Shown in pieces: positions 7,996-16,685 of a stretch of DNA of 64,000 nt; the first letter of the stretch is position 1; each line of letters begins with the position of its first letter. Below the pieces are notes generated by a model, which ran no database searches, was not told the origin of the DNA, and saw nothing but the letters and a program-made list of their open reading frames with translations. Source of the DNA: Blautia schinkii DSM 10518 (lineage in GTDB: Bacteria > Bacillota > Clostridia > Lachnospirales > Lachnospiraceae); contig KL370851.1 in the NCBI GenBank assembly GCA_000702025.1, positions 326,005 to 390,004 of the forward strand. Reading direction: 5' to 3'. A program made the translations under genes and the position numbers.

Positions 7996-10107
7996 ATGAG
8001 GTGGAAAAATGAAAAAAATTACAAAAAGGCAATAGTTTTGATGTTGGCAGTTGCAATGTTGGGCGGGAGCCAGACTATCACCTGGGCATCCGACAATTTT
8101 TCATCGGCGTCGGAGAATGCCCTATTTTCAGATGGTACTCAGTTTATTTTTGAAGACAATGTTGAAATTGCTGAGGACAGAGATGGTGATATAGGAATTC
8201 AGAATAGGTTTACCGAAAATCTTGGAGAAATTGATGCGGCATCTTCTAAAGAATACGATCTATCCTGTTCACCGAATACGTTGGAATTCAACAAAAAATT
8301 CTTTGATGAGAATGATGGTTCCGAATATGAAATTTTAGTCACAAATACTGGTACAAAAGATACATCTGTTTACGTACATGATTATATGCTTAAGAATTTC
8401 CGTGTGAAAACAGATAATTTAGGTCTGGAGGAAGAAGACCCACCAAAACTAAAGCCTGGGGAAAGCCGGCATTTTTTTGTGGAGCCAATGCATTTTTATG
8501 GTACATATGATATGGAAGTGTTCTATTTCAAAACGGATGACGGGAGCGAATTTCCTATACAGGTTTCCATGAATTATGAAAAACCTAAGCCTCCCTTACA
8601 GCTAACACCTTATCAGGTCAAATTCGGTGATATTTATGTGAAGTCTAAGGAAGAGCAGGAGCCAATAAAGGTTACAATCCGGAATGCATCCGATGAGAAA
8701 ATGGAGGTGGGATTAGAGCTAGATCCAGCAGAATATTTCCGTGTGGGGAAACTGTCCAGGAATATCCTTGAGCCGGGAGAGACTTCTGAATTTAATGTCT
8801 GGCCGGATAATGGCTTGCCAGTGGGAGAATACAGGGCTGCAATTAGAATACGCATGAAATTTGACAGCGGAAAAGAAGAAGATTTCCTGCAGGATGTTAT
8901 GGTGAATGTGGGTGACAGGTTGTTTACCGGGGTATTGCCTTTTGAATCTATAAAAAATATTCCGAACGGCACTGAGAAAGAGGAGAAAGCTTTGAGGCTT
9001 CCGGAATCCCTCACAGTTTACGGCGAAGATAAAAACACAACTTTCCAGGTTCCTGTAATTTGGTTTTTGGATGAGTGCAGCTATGACCCGCAGATAAAGG
9101 AAGCGCAGACATTCTATGTCCCAGGGAAGCTTGTGCTTGAGCCCGGTGAAAACGGTAATCATCTGGATACCTCTGTTCTAATGGAGGTGCAGGTAAAGGA
9201 ATACCAGGCAATAGGAATTCCTGTTATCAAAAAAACAGCGGCAGTAACAAACTATGTCAGCGCCACCCTTGCAGGTAAGGCAGAGGAGGCAGAAGGCTAT
9301 CAGTTTGTAGTTGTGAAATCGTCAGATGATTTGGAAAAGGAAGAATTCCTATCAGTGAAGGAAACAGACAAACTGTCTGCGAATGTGAAATATATTCCCC
9401 AAGGGAAACATATTCTTTATTGCCGTGGCTACAGAAATAAGAAGGATTCTGTGGAGTATGGAGCGTGGTCTGAGGGAAAAGAAATTAATGTAAAATATGA
9501 TACACCTCAGGAACCGGCCATAGAGAGTTACATATGGAACAATTGTGATATTAGACTTAATATCAGTATTCCGGAGAAAGTGGATGGATTTGATGTGGTA
9601 TTGGCAAATACCTATGAGGAGACAGAACCTGTAGATTATGCACTTGTGAAGACAAGCTATCCCGGGACAAGTAAAGAAATAGTTATTTCTGGCATACCAA
9701 AAGGCAGATACTATGTAGGAATTCACAGTTACAAAAAAACGGCAGGTGTCAAAGTACTAAGCCGCTGGTCTAATCTTATTTCTGTAGTAATAGATAAAGG
9801 CCTTGTGAAAACAGCTCCTGTAATAAAAAAGACTACAATTTCCCGTAGAAATCTTACATTACAGAGTGCAGTACCAAAAGGAGCCAATGGTTATGATTGG
9901 GTACTTGCAAAAAAATGTGTGAAAAATAAAAACGGGACATATAAACCATCAAGCTATGTTTCTATCCAAAAGAACAAAAAGGTCGGGAAAATAGTATTTA
10001 AAAATATTAAGCCTGGCACTTATTATCTCACCGGCCATGCATATGTGAAAGGTTACCAGAAGAGCTTTGGAAATTGGGCAAAGCCGAAGAAAATTGTTAT
10101 CAAGTGA
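7996..10107 (+). CDS. Secreted multidomain Ig-like/fibronectin-III-like protein, paralogue 1
   Basis: A 703-residue exported protein of unknown function. Signal peptide about residues 1-31 (AIVLMLAVAMLGG core). Two ASH/MSP-like beta domains follow (about 75-190 and 195-305, each with PGE and a DDGS-type turn), then a domain resembling bacterial Ig-like group 4 (ALRLPESLTVYG, CSYDPQIKEAQTF), then three repeated Fn3-like units (GYQFVVVKS, GFDVVLAN, GYDWVLAKK) ending in FGNWAKPKKIVIK. No sortase motif is visible. ATG 7996 is chosen because AAGGAGAG is nine bases ahead. The next gene is a longer paralogue, so the pair arose by tandem duplication. A surface binding or adhesion role is a guess. Confidence 0.82.
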   Translation: MRWKNEKNYKKAIVLMLAVAMLGGSQTITWASDNFSSASENALFSDGTQFIFEDNVEIAEDRDGDIGIQNRFTENLGEIDAASSKEYDLSCSPNTLEFNKKFFDENDGSEYEILVTNTGTKDTSVYVHDYMLKNFRVKTDNLGLEEEDPPKLKPGESRHFFVEPMHFYGTYDMEVFYFKTDDGSEFPIQVSMNYEKPKPPLQLTPYQVKFGDIYVKSKEEQEPIKVTIRNASDEKMEVGLELDPAEYFRVGKLSRNILEPGETSEFNVWPDNGLPVGEYRAAIRIRMKFDSGKEEDFLQDVMVNVGDRLFTGVLPFESIKNIPNGTEKEEKALRLPESLTVYGEDKNTTFQVPVIWFLDECSYDPQIKEAQTFYVPGKLVLEPGENGNHLDTSVLMEVQVKEYQAIGIPVIKKTAAVTNYVSATLAGKAEEAEGYQFVVVKSSDDLEKEEFLSVKETDKLSANVKYIPQGKHILYCRGYRNKKDSVEYGAWSEGKEINVKYDTPQEPAIESYIWNNCDIRLNISIPEKVDGFDVVLANTYEETEPVDYALVKTSYPGTSKEIVISGIPKGRYYVGIHSYKKTAGVKVLSRWSNLISVVIDKGLVKTAPVIKKTTISRRNLTLQSAVPKGANGYDWVLAKKCVKNKNGTYKPSSYVSIQKNKKVGKIVFKNIKPGTYYLTGHAYVKGYQKSFGNWAKPKKIVIK

Positions 10108-10189
10108 TGATTTGGCCTATGTTTCGCTGCAGGAAAGACCCAGAAAAGACATATAAGCGAAGGGAAAGAGGCGGAAAGGAAGGATGAAA

Positions 10190-13036
10190 ATGAAAAAGAA
10201 AACGAGTAAGAAAATATGGAAACAGTTAACTGCAGTGTGTACCTCCGCAATTGTGCTGCTTAATGTATCATCTTATACATACGCGGCGGAATTCAGTGCA
10301 GAGGAAGTATTCTCATCAAATCAGGAGGCTGATGAGAGTTATACGGAGGAACTCTTTTCCTCGGAAACAGACATTCCGGAGGCTGATTACAGGGAAAACA
10401 CAGGGGCGGACTTTTCCGGGGCTGATAATGTAGAAGTCACAGATGAGGGAATTCCGGTGACCGAACATGCAGGAAGTACAGATACAGAACTTTATCATGA
10501 GGATGAGCCGAATAGTGATACGGCAGATAGACTGACTGTCGACGAAATGATAGAGCTGAATGAATGTGTTCCCTACATCAGTACACTGTTTTTGCCGAAT
10601 GCAGAGATGGGGACCTATTACACTGCTCAATTGGAGGGTATCAGCAACAACAGTCAGAGTCTGCGGTGGAGTATCAATAACACGAACTCCCTGCCGCAGG
10701 GAATCTATCTTACGACAGACGGCAGGCTTATAGGAACTCCGAGAGAAAAGGGCACCTTTATTCTCCAAATACTTGCGGATAACGGACAGGCCACAGCCGC
10801 CCGCCGTTTGGAGCTTAGAATTACCGAAACGGAGCCTGCGATAAAGGCATACGAGATTGGCCTTGAAAAGGATATCACAGACATGGGCATTTTTCCTTCG
10901 GGAGGACAGGGCTGGGACTATATCGGTGTGAGAAACAAGGGGCAGAACGCTTTGCATCTGAAACCGCTGCCTGAGTCTGAAAATTTCCAATTATCCTGGT
11001 ATGATGGATTCAGTGGTGTCATAGAACCGGGGGGAATGGCATACATCACGGTGTGTTCTCGGGAGGAACTTCCGGACGGATACTACGAAGAGACAGTAAA
11101 TATAGCTACAGAAGAAGGATATTCCGCGCAGGCGGTGCTGAAGATCAATATCGGACCTGCATCCATGAAGGATTATGACCTACAGATTTCACAGGTAATC
11201 GTCGATGAGGATGATTTTGAAGATCCTGAGACACGCGTGGAAGAATTTGTACTTATTAAAAATATTGGGCAGAAGGAGACAAAGATAACCAGGGATGCCT
11301 CCATGCTGACGGCTTACCGGGTGGAAGATCACAGCATCAATATTGATGATGACGAAGCAGATTATGTACACAGAACACTGAAGCCAGGTGAGAGTATTAC
11401 TTTATGTATTGTGCCGCTGCACCATTACGGAAGCTTCCATGAAGAGTTTTATGTATATACGGATGACGGAAGTAAATTTGCCGTGCCAATCATACAAGAA
11501 ATTGAAGACCCCAATTTTCTGGCAGATCAGATGGAGATAACACCCTCGCAGATAAAATACGATAGCAGATATGTATTTTACGAGGAGGCACCGGAACCGC
11601 GTGAGATTTCCGTGAAGAATAAAAGCAGCATGGCAGTCACCCTGTTCCAGCAGGGGGATGTTGGGCTGAGGATAGGAAAACTTGATAAAACCAGGCTTGA
11701 ACCCGGAGAAACAGCGAGCTTTGCGGTACAGCCGGCAACAGGCTTAAGCGGCGGTGATTACACCTGGTGGATCAATGTGAATGCCCAGTCAGATGATGGA
11801 AAAAATGCGGTTTTGTCATCAAGGGTGAGCTTTCGTGTGTACAATACCAATTTTGAAGGAATCGATGAATTTTCTGATGTGTCAGGCTTGATGAACGGTA
11901 CTGAGAAAGCAGTGGAAGCATTGAGACTCCCTACTTATGTATGGGTTAATGGTTATGAAGGCGATGAGTTCTCTACCCTGGTAGAATGGAATATAGAGGA
12001 ATGCCCCTATGACCCGTCTGTCAAGGAGGAACAGATTTTTACCGTAAAGGGTAACTTGTTGATTCCTCCGGAACAGAACAACAAGCATCTGGACACCTCC
12101 GTGGAGATTCAGGTACAGGTGAAAGCTTATGATCCCTTAAGCAGGCCGGTAATCGACAGCGTATTTGTAAGTGACAACTACTTAATGTCTTCTTTATATG
12201 ATAAAAGCAATGAAGCCACCGGCTATCAGTTCGTTCTTGTGAAGAATGAAGCAGATTTAGAAAAAGAGAATTTTGTCAAAACCCAAAACAGTACCTCAAC
12301 CTCCGTGACCATCAAAACAATACAAAAAGGAGAGTATTTTCTGCATTGCCGTGCGTATAAAAAGGCTGAGGGCAAGACAACATATGGGGATTGGTCGGAG
12401 GGAAAGCAGGTATCTGTAACAGTGACCACAGGTAAGGCACCGAAAATCACCAAGGCCACAGTAAACGGCTGCGATGTCCGTATCACAGTTACTGCACCGG
12501 ATAAGACTGCAGGCTTTGACGCTGTGCTTGCGAAGAAAAAGAGCGGCGGAATGCCTGTAAATTATGTGGTTACAAAGGCTAACCAGAGTTCAAAGAAAAA
12601 TACCATCGTTCTCAATGGAGCGCCGAAAGGGACGTATTATGTTGCAGTGCACAGCTACACAATCCAGAATGGCCGCAAAATCCTAAGTCCCTGGTCCAAT
12701 CTGATAAAGGTTACTGTAAAAAAAGGAAAAATCACCACCCCGCCTGTAATCAAAAAGGTCAGTGTGTCCGGGCGTAAGGTAACCATAGTGACCAGCCGCG
12801 CCAAGGGAACTGCCGGTTCTGACTGGATACTTGCTAATAGAGTAGTATATAATAACGACGGTACCTATAATAGCGTTTATGATTACGCTTATATACAAAA
12901 AAACAAAACAGCTGCCACGATCAGTTTTAAAAACGTCAAACCCGGAACTTATTATCTGATAGGCCACGCATATATGAAAGGTTATGCGAAAAGCTTTACT
13001 AACTGGTCCGGAATAAGGAAGGTTGTAGTCAAATAG
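10190..13036 (+). CDS. Secreted multidomain Ig-like/fibronectin-III-like protein, paralogue 2
   Basis: A 948-residue exported paralogue of the preceding protein. After the signal peptide (KQLTAVCTSAIVLLNVSSYTYAA) comes an acidic low-complexity stretch with FSS repeats (EEVFSSNQ, EELFSSET), then an extra He_PIG-type putative Ig domain (LPNAEMGTYYTAQL, DGRLIGTPREKGTF) not present in paralogue 1. The rest follows the same plan: ASH-like beta domains, a group-4-like Ig domain (CPYDPSVKEEQIF) and three Fn3-like units ending FTNWSGIRKVVVK. ATG 10190 suits GGAAGG better than the in-frame ATG 10184. The gap to the first gene is 82 bases, so they may share a transcript. Ligand unknown. Confidence 0.82.
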   Translation: MKKKTSKKIWKQLTAVCTSAIVLLNVSSYTYAAEFSAEEVFSSNQEADESYTEELFSSETDIPEADYRENTGADFSGADNVEVTDEGIPVTEHAGSTDTELYHEDEPNSDTADRLTVDEMIELNECVPYISTLFLPNAEMGTYYTAQLEGISNNSQSLRWSINNTNSLPQGIYLTTDGRLIGTPREKGTFILQILADNGQATAARRLELRITETEPAIKAYEIGLEKDITDMGIFPSGGQGWDYIGVRNKGQNALHLKPLPESENFQLSWYDGFSGVIEPGGMAYITVCSREELPDGYYEETVNIATEEGYSAQAVLKINIGPASMKDYDLQISQVIVDEDDFEDPETRVEEFVLIKNIGQKETKITRDASMLTAYRVEDHSINIDDDEADYVHRTLKPGESITLCIVPLHHYGSFHEEFYVYTDDGSKFAVPIIQEIEDPNFLADQMEITPSQIKYDSRYVFYEEAPEPREISVKNKSSMAVTLFQQGDVGLRIGKLDKTRLEPGETASFAVQPATGLSGGDYTWWINVNAQSDDGKNAVLSSRVSFRVYNTNFEGIDEFSDVSGLMNGTEKAVEALRLPTYVWVNGYEGDEFSTLVEWNIEECPYDPSVKEEQIFTVKGNLLIPPEQNNKHLDTSVEIQVQVKAYDPLSRPVIDSVFVSDNYLMSSLYDKSNEATGYQFVLVKNEADLEKENFVKTQNSTSTSVTIKTIQKGEYFLHCRAYKKAEGKTTYGDWSEGKQVSVTVTTGKAPKITKATVNGCDVRITVTAPDKTAGFDAVLAKKKSGGMPVNYVVTKANQSSKKNTIVLNGAPKGTYYVAVHSYTIQNGRKILSPWSNLIKVTVKKGKITTPPVIKKVSVSGRKVTIVTSRAKGTAGSDWILANRVVYNNDGTYNSVYDYAYIQKNKTAATISFKNVKPGTYYLIGHAYMKGYAKSFTNWSGIRKVVVK

Positions 13037-13107
13037 CTAAGAAATTACAAGAAAATCATCATAAAAAATAGTGATAAAATAAATCCCAGAAAAATAAATC
13101 CCGGCAC

Positions 13108-13136
13108 TTGACAAAATCTCCCCAGATAGGTAGAAT
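13108..13136 (+). promoter_or_regulatory. Sigma-A promoter of the leuS T-box leader
   Basis: TTGACA (13108-13113), 17-base spacer, TAGAAT (13131-13136). It lies directly upstream of the T-box leader and gives a start near 13143. Confidence 0.85.
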
Positions 13137-13142
13137 AGCAAT

Positions 13143-13392
13143 TAGTTCATTTATAAATGCTTAGAAGAGGAATAGTAAGATTCCCCTGCGTAAACAGAGA
13201 ACTGCCGGTTGGTGCGAGGCAGGTGCGCATGAATCCCAACTCGCCTTGGAGCAGCCGGACTGAAACATCAAGTAGGCCCGGACGGGAATTCCCGTTACAG
13301 AAATCAAGAGTGCACCGGTATACCGGTGAATTAGAGTGGTACCACGGAAGCCTTGGCCTTTCGTCTCTAGTGTGGGACGGAAGGCTTTTTTT
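13143..13392 (+). promoter_or_regulatory. T-box riboswitch leader, leucine specific
   Basis: A leader that senses uncharged tRNA and controls leuS by antitermination. The T-box sequence TTAGAGTGGTACCACGG is at 13331-13347. The terminator is GCCTTTCGTC / GACGGAAGGC (13356-13385) followed by seven T. Aligning stem I with the tyrS leader at the shared GGAGC places codon CTC (13240-13242) exactly where the tyrosine leader has TAC, so the specifier reads leucine. Open reading frames across this leader are accidental. Confidence 0.93.
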
Positions 13393-13444
13393 CATCCGTG
13401 GATTTCCTATAAACATGAAAAATACATTTCAGGAGGAATGAATC

Positions 13445-15862
13445 ATGGCTGTACCTTATAATCATAAGGCAATCGAAGCAAAATGGCGCACCAACTGGGA
13501 GAAAAGCCCGGTAAACGTCAACGATGGAAAGAAACCGAAATATTACTGTCTGGACATGTTCCCATACCCGTCCGGAAACGGCCTTCATGTAGGTCATTGG
13601 AGAGGCTACGTAATCTCTGACGTCTGGAGCCGTTATAAAATGCTCCAGGGCTATTATCTGATCCACCCCATGGGCTGGGATGCTTTCGGTCTTCCGGCTG
13701 AGAACTATGCCATCAAGATGGGCGTGCATCCGGCAATCTCCACCGCGGAGAATGTGAAGAATATCAAGAATCAGATCAACGATATCGCAGCAATCTATGA
13801 CTGGGATATGGAAGTCAACACCACAGACCCGGAATTTTACAAATGGACCCAGTGGATTTTTGTGAAAATGTTTAAAGAGGGCCTGGCCTATGAGAAGGAA
13901 TTCCCCATCAACTGGTGTCCGTCCTGTAAGACCGGACTTGCCAACGAGGAAGTGGTAAATGGCTGCTGCGAGCGCTGCGGAGCTACCGTCACCAAGAAAA
14001 ATCTCCGCCAGTGGATGCTGCGCATCACCAAATATGCGGACCGTCTCTTAAACGATCTGGATAAGCTGGACTGGCCGGAAAAAGTAAAGAAAATGCAGAG
14101 CGACTGGATTGGCAAATCCTACGGCGCGGAAGTGGAATTCCCGGTTGAAGGCAGAGATGAGAAGATTACCGTCTACACCACAAGACCAGATACCCTCCAC
14201 GGAGCGACCTTTATGGTACTTGCTCCAGAGCATGACCTGGCGAAATCCCTGGCAACAGACGAGACAAGAGAAGCAGTGGAGAAATATATCTTTGACGCTT
14301 CCATGAAGTCAAACGTAGACCGTCTTCAGGATAAAGAAAAAACAGGTGTATTTACCGGAACCTATGCGATCAATCCGTTAAACGGGGCGAAGGTGCCAAT
14401 CTGGCTTTCCGATTATGTTCTGGCGGATTACGGTACAGGGGCGATCATGTGCGTACCGGCCCATGATGACCGTGACTTCGAGTTTGCCACAAAATTCAAT
14501 ATTCCGATCATCCAGGTTATTGCCAAGGACGGAAAAGAAATCGAAAATATGACCGAAGCATATACAGAGGCTTCCGGTACCATGATCAATTCCGGAGAGT
14601 GGAACGGAATGGAATCCGCTGTGCTTAAAAAAGAAGCACCGGAAATGATTGAGAAAATGGGTATTGGCCGAAAAACTGTCAACTATAAGCTGCGTGACTG
14701 GGTATTCTCCCGTCAGCGTTACTGGGGCGAGCCCATTCCGATCATCCACTGCCCGAAATGCGGCGCTGTGCCTGTACCGGAGGACCAGCTTCCTCTTACC
14801 CTTCCTGAGGTCGAGAGCTATCAGCCTACCGGAACAGGGGAATCCCCGCTGGCAGGCATTGACGAGTGGGTAAATACCACCTGCCCGTGCTGCGGCGCTC
14901 CGGCCAAACGTGAGACAAACACCATGCCACAGTGGGCAGGCTCTTCCTGGTATTTCCTGCGCTATGTGGACAATAAAAACAGCCAGGAGCTTGTATCCAA
15001 GGAAAAGGCAGATAAATATCTTCCGGTTGATATGTATATCGGCGGCGTGGAGCACGCGGTACTTCACCTTCTGTACTCCCGTTTCTACACTAAGTTCCTG
15101 TATGATATCGGAGCTGTGGACTTTGATGAGCCGTTTAATAAGCTGTTCAATCAGGGTATGATTACCGGCAAAAATGGCATCAAAATGAGCAAATCAAAGG
15201 GCAACGTGGTATCACCCGATGATCTGGTCCGCGACTATGGCTGCGATTCCCTGAGAATGTACGAGCTTTTCGTAGGTCCGCCGGAATTAGACGCAGAGTG
15301 GGACGACAGAGGAATCGACGGTGTTGCCAGATTCCTGAAGCGTTTCTGGACCCTGGCAGTGGACAGCATTGAGAAGGATGTTCCTGCCAGCAAGGAGATG
15401 GTGAAGGTTCGTCATAAGATGGTTTATGACATTACCCAACGTCTTGAAAGCTTCAGCTTAAATACCGTTATTTCCGGTTTCATGGAATATAACAACAAGC
15501 TCATCGAGCTTGCTAAGAAAACAGACGGCGCAGTCGATAAGGAAACCATTGAGACGGCAGTTGTACTTCTGGCTCCTTTTGCACCACACATTGCAGAGGA
15601 ACTGTGGGAGAGACTGGGACATGAGGATTCCGTATTCCATACCACCTGGCCGGAAGCCGATGCAGAAGCCATGAAGGATGATGAAATCGAGGTTCCCGTA
15701 CAGATTAACGGAAAAACCAAGCTTGTCATCAGCATTCCTGCCGACATTTCCAAGGACGAAGCCATTGCCAGAGGAAAAGAAGCCCTCGCAGGCAAGCTTA
15801 CCGGAACAATTGTAAAAGAAATTTATGTACCAAAGAAGATTATTAATATCGTACAGAAATAA
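13445..15862 (+). CDS. leuS: Leucyl-tRNA synthetase
   Basis: Class I synthetase that charges tRNA-Leu, 805 residues, cytoplasmic. The HIGH motif is HVGH in FPYPSGNGLHVGHWRGY and the KMSKS motif is KMSKSKGNVV. An editing (CP1) domain lies between (TTRPDTLHGATFMVLAPEH), and a zinc-type CPSC...CERC cluster is visible near residue 160. The start follows GGAGGAATGAATC closely. Expression should rise when charged tRNA-Leu falls, through the T-box leader immediately upstream. It is followed by hairpins and stands alone. Confidence 0.98.
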   Translation: MAVPYNHKAIEAKWRTNWEKSPVNVNDGKKPKYYCLDMFPYPSGNGLHVGHWRGYVISDVWSRYKMLQGYYLIHPMGWDAFGLPAENYAIKMGVHPAISTAENVKNIKNQINDIAAIYDWDMEVNTTDPEFYKWTQWIFVKMFKEGLAYEKEFPINWCPSCKTGLANEEVVNGCCERCGATVTKKNLRQWMLRITKYADRLLNDLDKLDWPEKVKKMQSDWIGKSYGAEVEFPVEGRDEKITVYTTRPDTLHGATFMVLAPEHDLAKSLATDETREAVEKYIFDASMKSNVDRLQDKEKTGVFTGTYAINPLNGAKVPIWLSDYVLADYGTGAIMCVPAHDDRDFEFATKFNIPIIQVIAKDGKEIENMTEAYTEASGTMINSGEWNGMESAVLKKEAPEMIEKMGIGRKTVNYKLRDWVFSRQRYWGEPIPIIHCPKCGAVPVPEDQLPLTLPEVESYQPTGTGESPLAGIDEWVNTTCPCCGAPAKRETNTMPQWAGSSWYFLRYVDNKNSQELVSKEKADKYLPVDMYIGGVEHAVLHLLYSRFYTKFLYDIGAVDFDEPFNKLFNQGMITGKNGIKMSKSKGNVVSPDDLVRDYGCDSLRMYELFVGPPELDAEWDDRGIDGVARFLKRFWTLAVDSIEKDVPASKEMVKVRHKMVYDITQRLESFSLNTVISGFMEYNNKLIELAKKTDGAVDKETIETAVVLLAPFAPHIAEELWERLGHEDSVFHTTWPEADAEAMKDDEIEVPVQINGKTKLVISIPADISKDEAIARGKEALAGKLTGTIVKEIYVPKKIINIVQK

Positions 15863-16027
15863 TTTATCTCTTACGACAAGAAAGAATTCTGCTTTGCAGG
15901 AACATCTGCTTGTGGCGGTTGCTGAGCGCTTGTACAGCGAATAATAACTAACTTATTATTCGTTGTACTAATGGCACTTGTCAAGCAACGACCGAAACGG
16001 AGAATGTCTAAGCGGCATAGATAAATT
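15861..16027 (+). repeat. Long imperfect palindrome directly after leuS
   Basis: Outer 9-bp inverted repeat AATTTATCT (15861-15869) / AGATAAATT (16019-16027). The centre is a 16-bp hairpin GTACAGCGAATAATAA / TTATTATTCGTTGTAC (15932-15947 and 15953-15968, one wobble pair). Between them the arms pair partly (CGGTTGCT against AGCAACGACCG). It begins at the leuS stop codon. It has no core in common with the five large hairpin elements. It may be a decayed miniature mobile element or a structured 3' UTR. Confidence 0.6.
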
Positions 16028-16028
16028 A

Positions 16029-16066
16029 GAAAACGGCGTATGCGCATAGCGGCATACGCTGTTTTC
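16029..16066 (+). terminator. Stem-loop after leuS, probable terminator
   Basis: A 14-bp stem GAAAACGGCGTATG / CATACGCTGTTTTC with one wobble pair and a 10-base loop. There is no long T run, so its termination role is likely but not certain. Confidence 0.55.
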
Positions 16067-16083
16067 GCTCATTGTATGACAAT

Positions 16084-16121
16084 AAAATTTCTCCATCTGC
16101 CTGGCAGGTGGAGAAATTTTA
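16084..16121 (+). terminator. Strong A/T-flanked hairpin, possibly bidirectional terminator
   Basis: AAAATTTCTCCA / TGGAGAAATTTT with an inner CTGC/GCAG stem gives about 17 continuous pairs. It has A-rich and T-rich flanks on either strand. It sits between leuS and the acetyltransferase gene. Behind it TGAAATCTTAT is repeated directly (about 16125 and 16146). Confidence 0.65.
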
Positions 16122-16182
16122 CATGTGAAATCTTATTTTACATTATGAAATCTTATGACTACCTATACGAAGGAGAATATTT

Positions 16183-16671
16183 ATGAATGTAACATTTCGA
16201 TTTGCAGAGAGAAGTGACGCCGGAATGATTCTTGACTTTATTAGAGAACTGGCGGAGTATGAAAAAATGCTGGATGAGGTGGTTGCCACAAAGGAACTTC
16301 TGGAGTACTGGATATTCGATGAGAAAAAAGCGGAGGTAATCTTCGCGGTAGAAGATGGAAAAGAAGTTGGCTTTGCCTTGTTCTTTCACAATTTTTCCAC
16401 CTTCCTGGGAAGGGCCGGCCTCTATCTGGAGGATTTGTTTGTAAAGCCGGCCTACAGAGGAAAGGGATACGGAAAAGCTCTTTTGCACGAGCTTGCAAAA
16501 ATTGCGAAAGAACGGGGCTGCGGCCGGCTGGAGTGGTCCTGTCTGGACTGGAACCGGCCAAGCATTGATTTCTATCTGTCCATGGACGCAGAGCCAATGG
16601 AGGAATGGACCGTCTACCGTCTTGCAGGTGACAGGCTACACGCCCTGGCGGACAGTGCCCGGATGCAGTGA
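16183..16671 (+). CDS. GNAT N-acetyltransferase, spermidine/diamine acetyltransferase-like
   Basis: A 162-residue GNAT protein that should move an acetyl group from acetyl-CoA to an amine. The acetyl-CoA loop is visible in YLEDLFVKPAYRGKGYGKAL, and the C-terminal half has WNRPSIDFYLSMDA. The order RFAERSDAGMILDFIRELAEYEK then YLEDLFV and DWNRPSIDFY closely resembles eukaryote-type SSAT/thialysine acetyltransferases, so a small polyamine-like substrate is plausible but not proven. ATG 16183 follows AAGGAGAAT. It converges on the ABC-F gene with only 14 bases between stops. Confidence 0.85.
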   Translation: MNVTFRFAERSDAGMILDFIRELAEYEKMLDEVVATKELLEYWIFDEKKAEVIFAVEDGKEVGFALFFHNFSTFLGRAGLYLEDLFVKPAYRGKGYGKALLHELAKIAKERGCGRLEWSCLDWNRPSIDFYLSMDAEPMEEWTVYRLAGDRLHALADSARMQ

Positions 16672-16685
16672 GGAGAGGTAAGGAT

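Noticed and set aside
13157..13441. Reading frame across the leuS leader
   Set aside because: It lies inside a T-box riboswitch with clear specifier, T-box and terminator; no protein family features.
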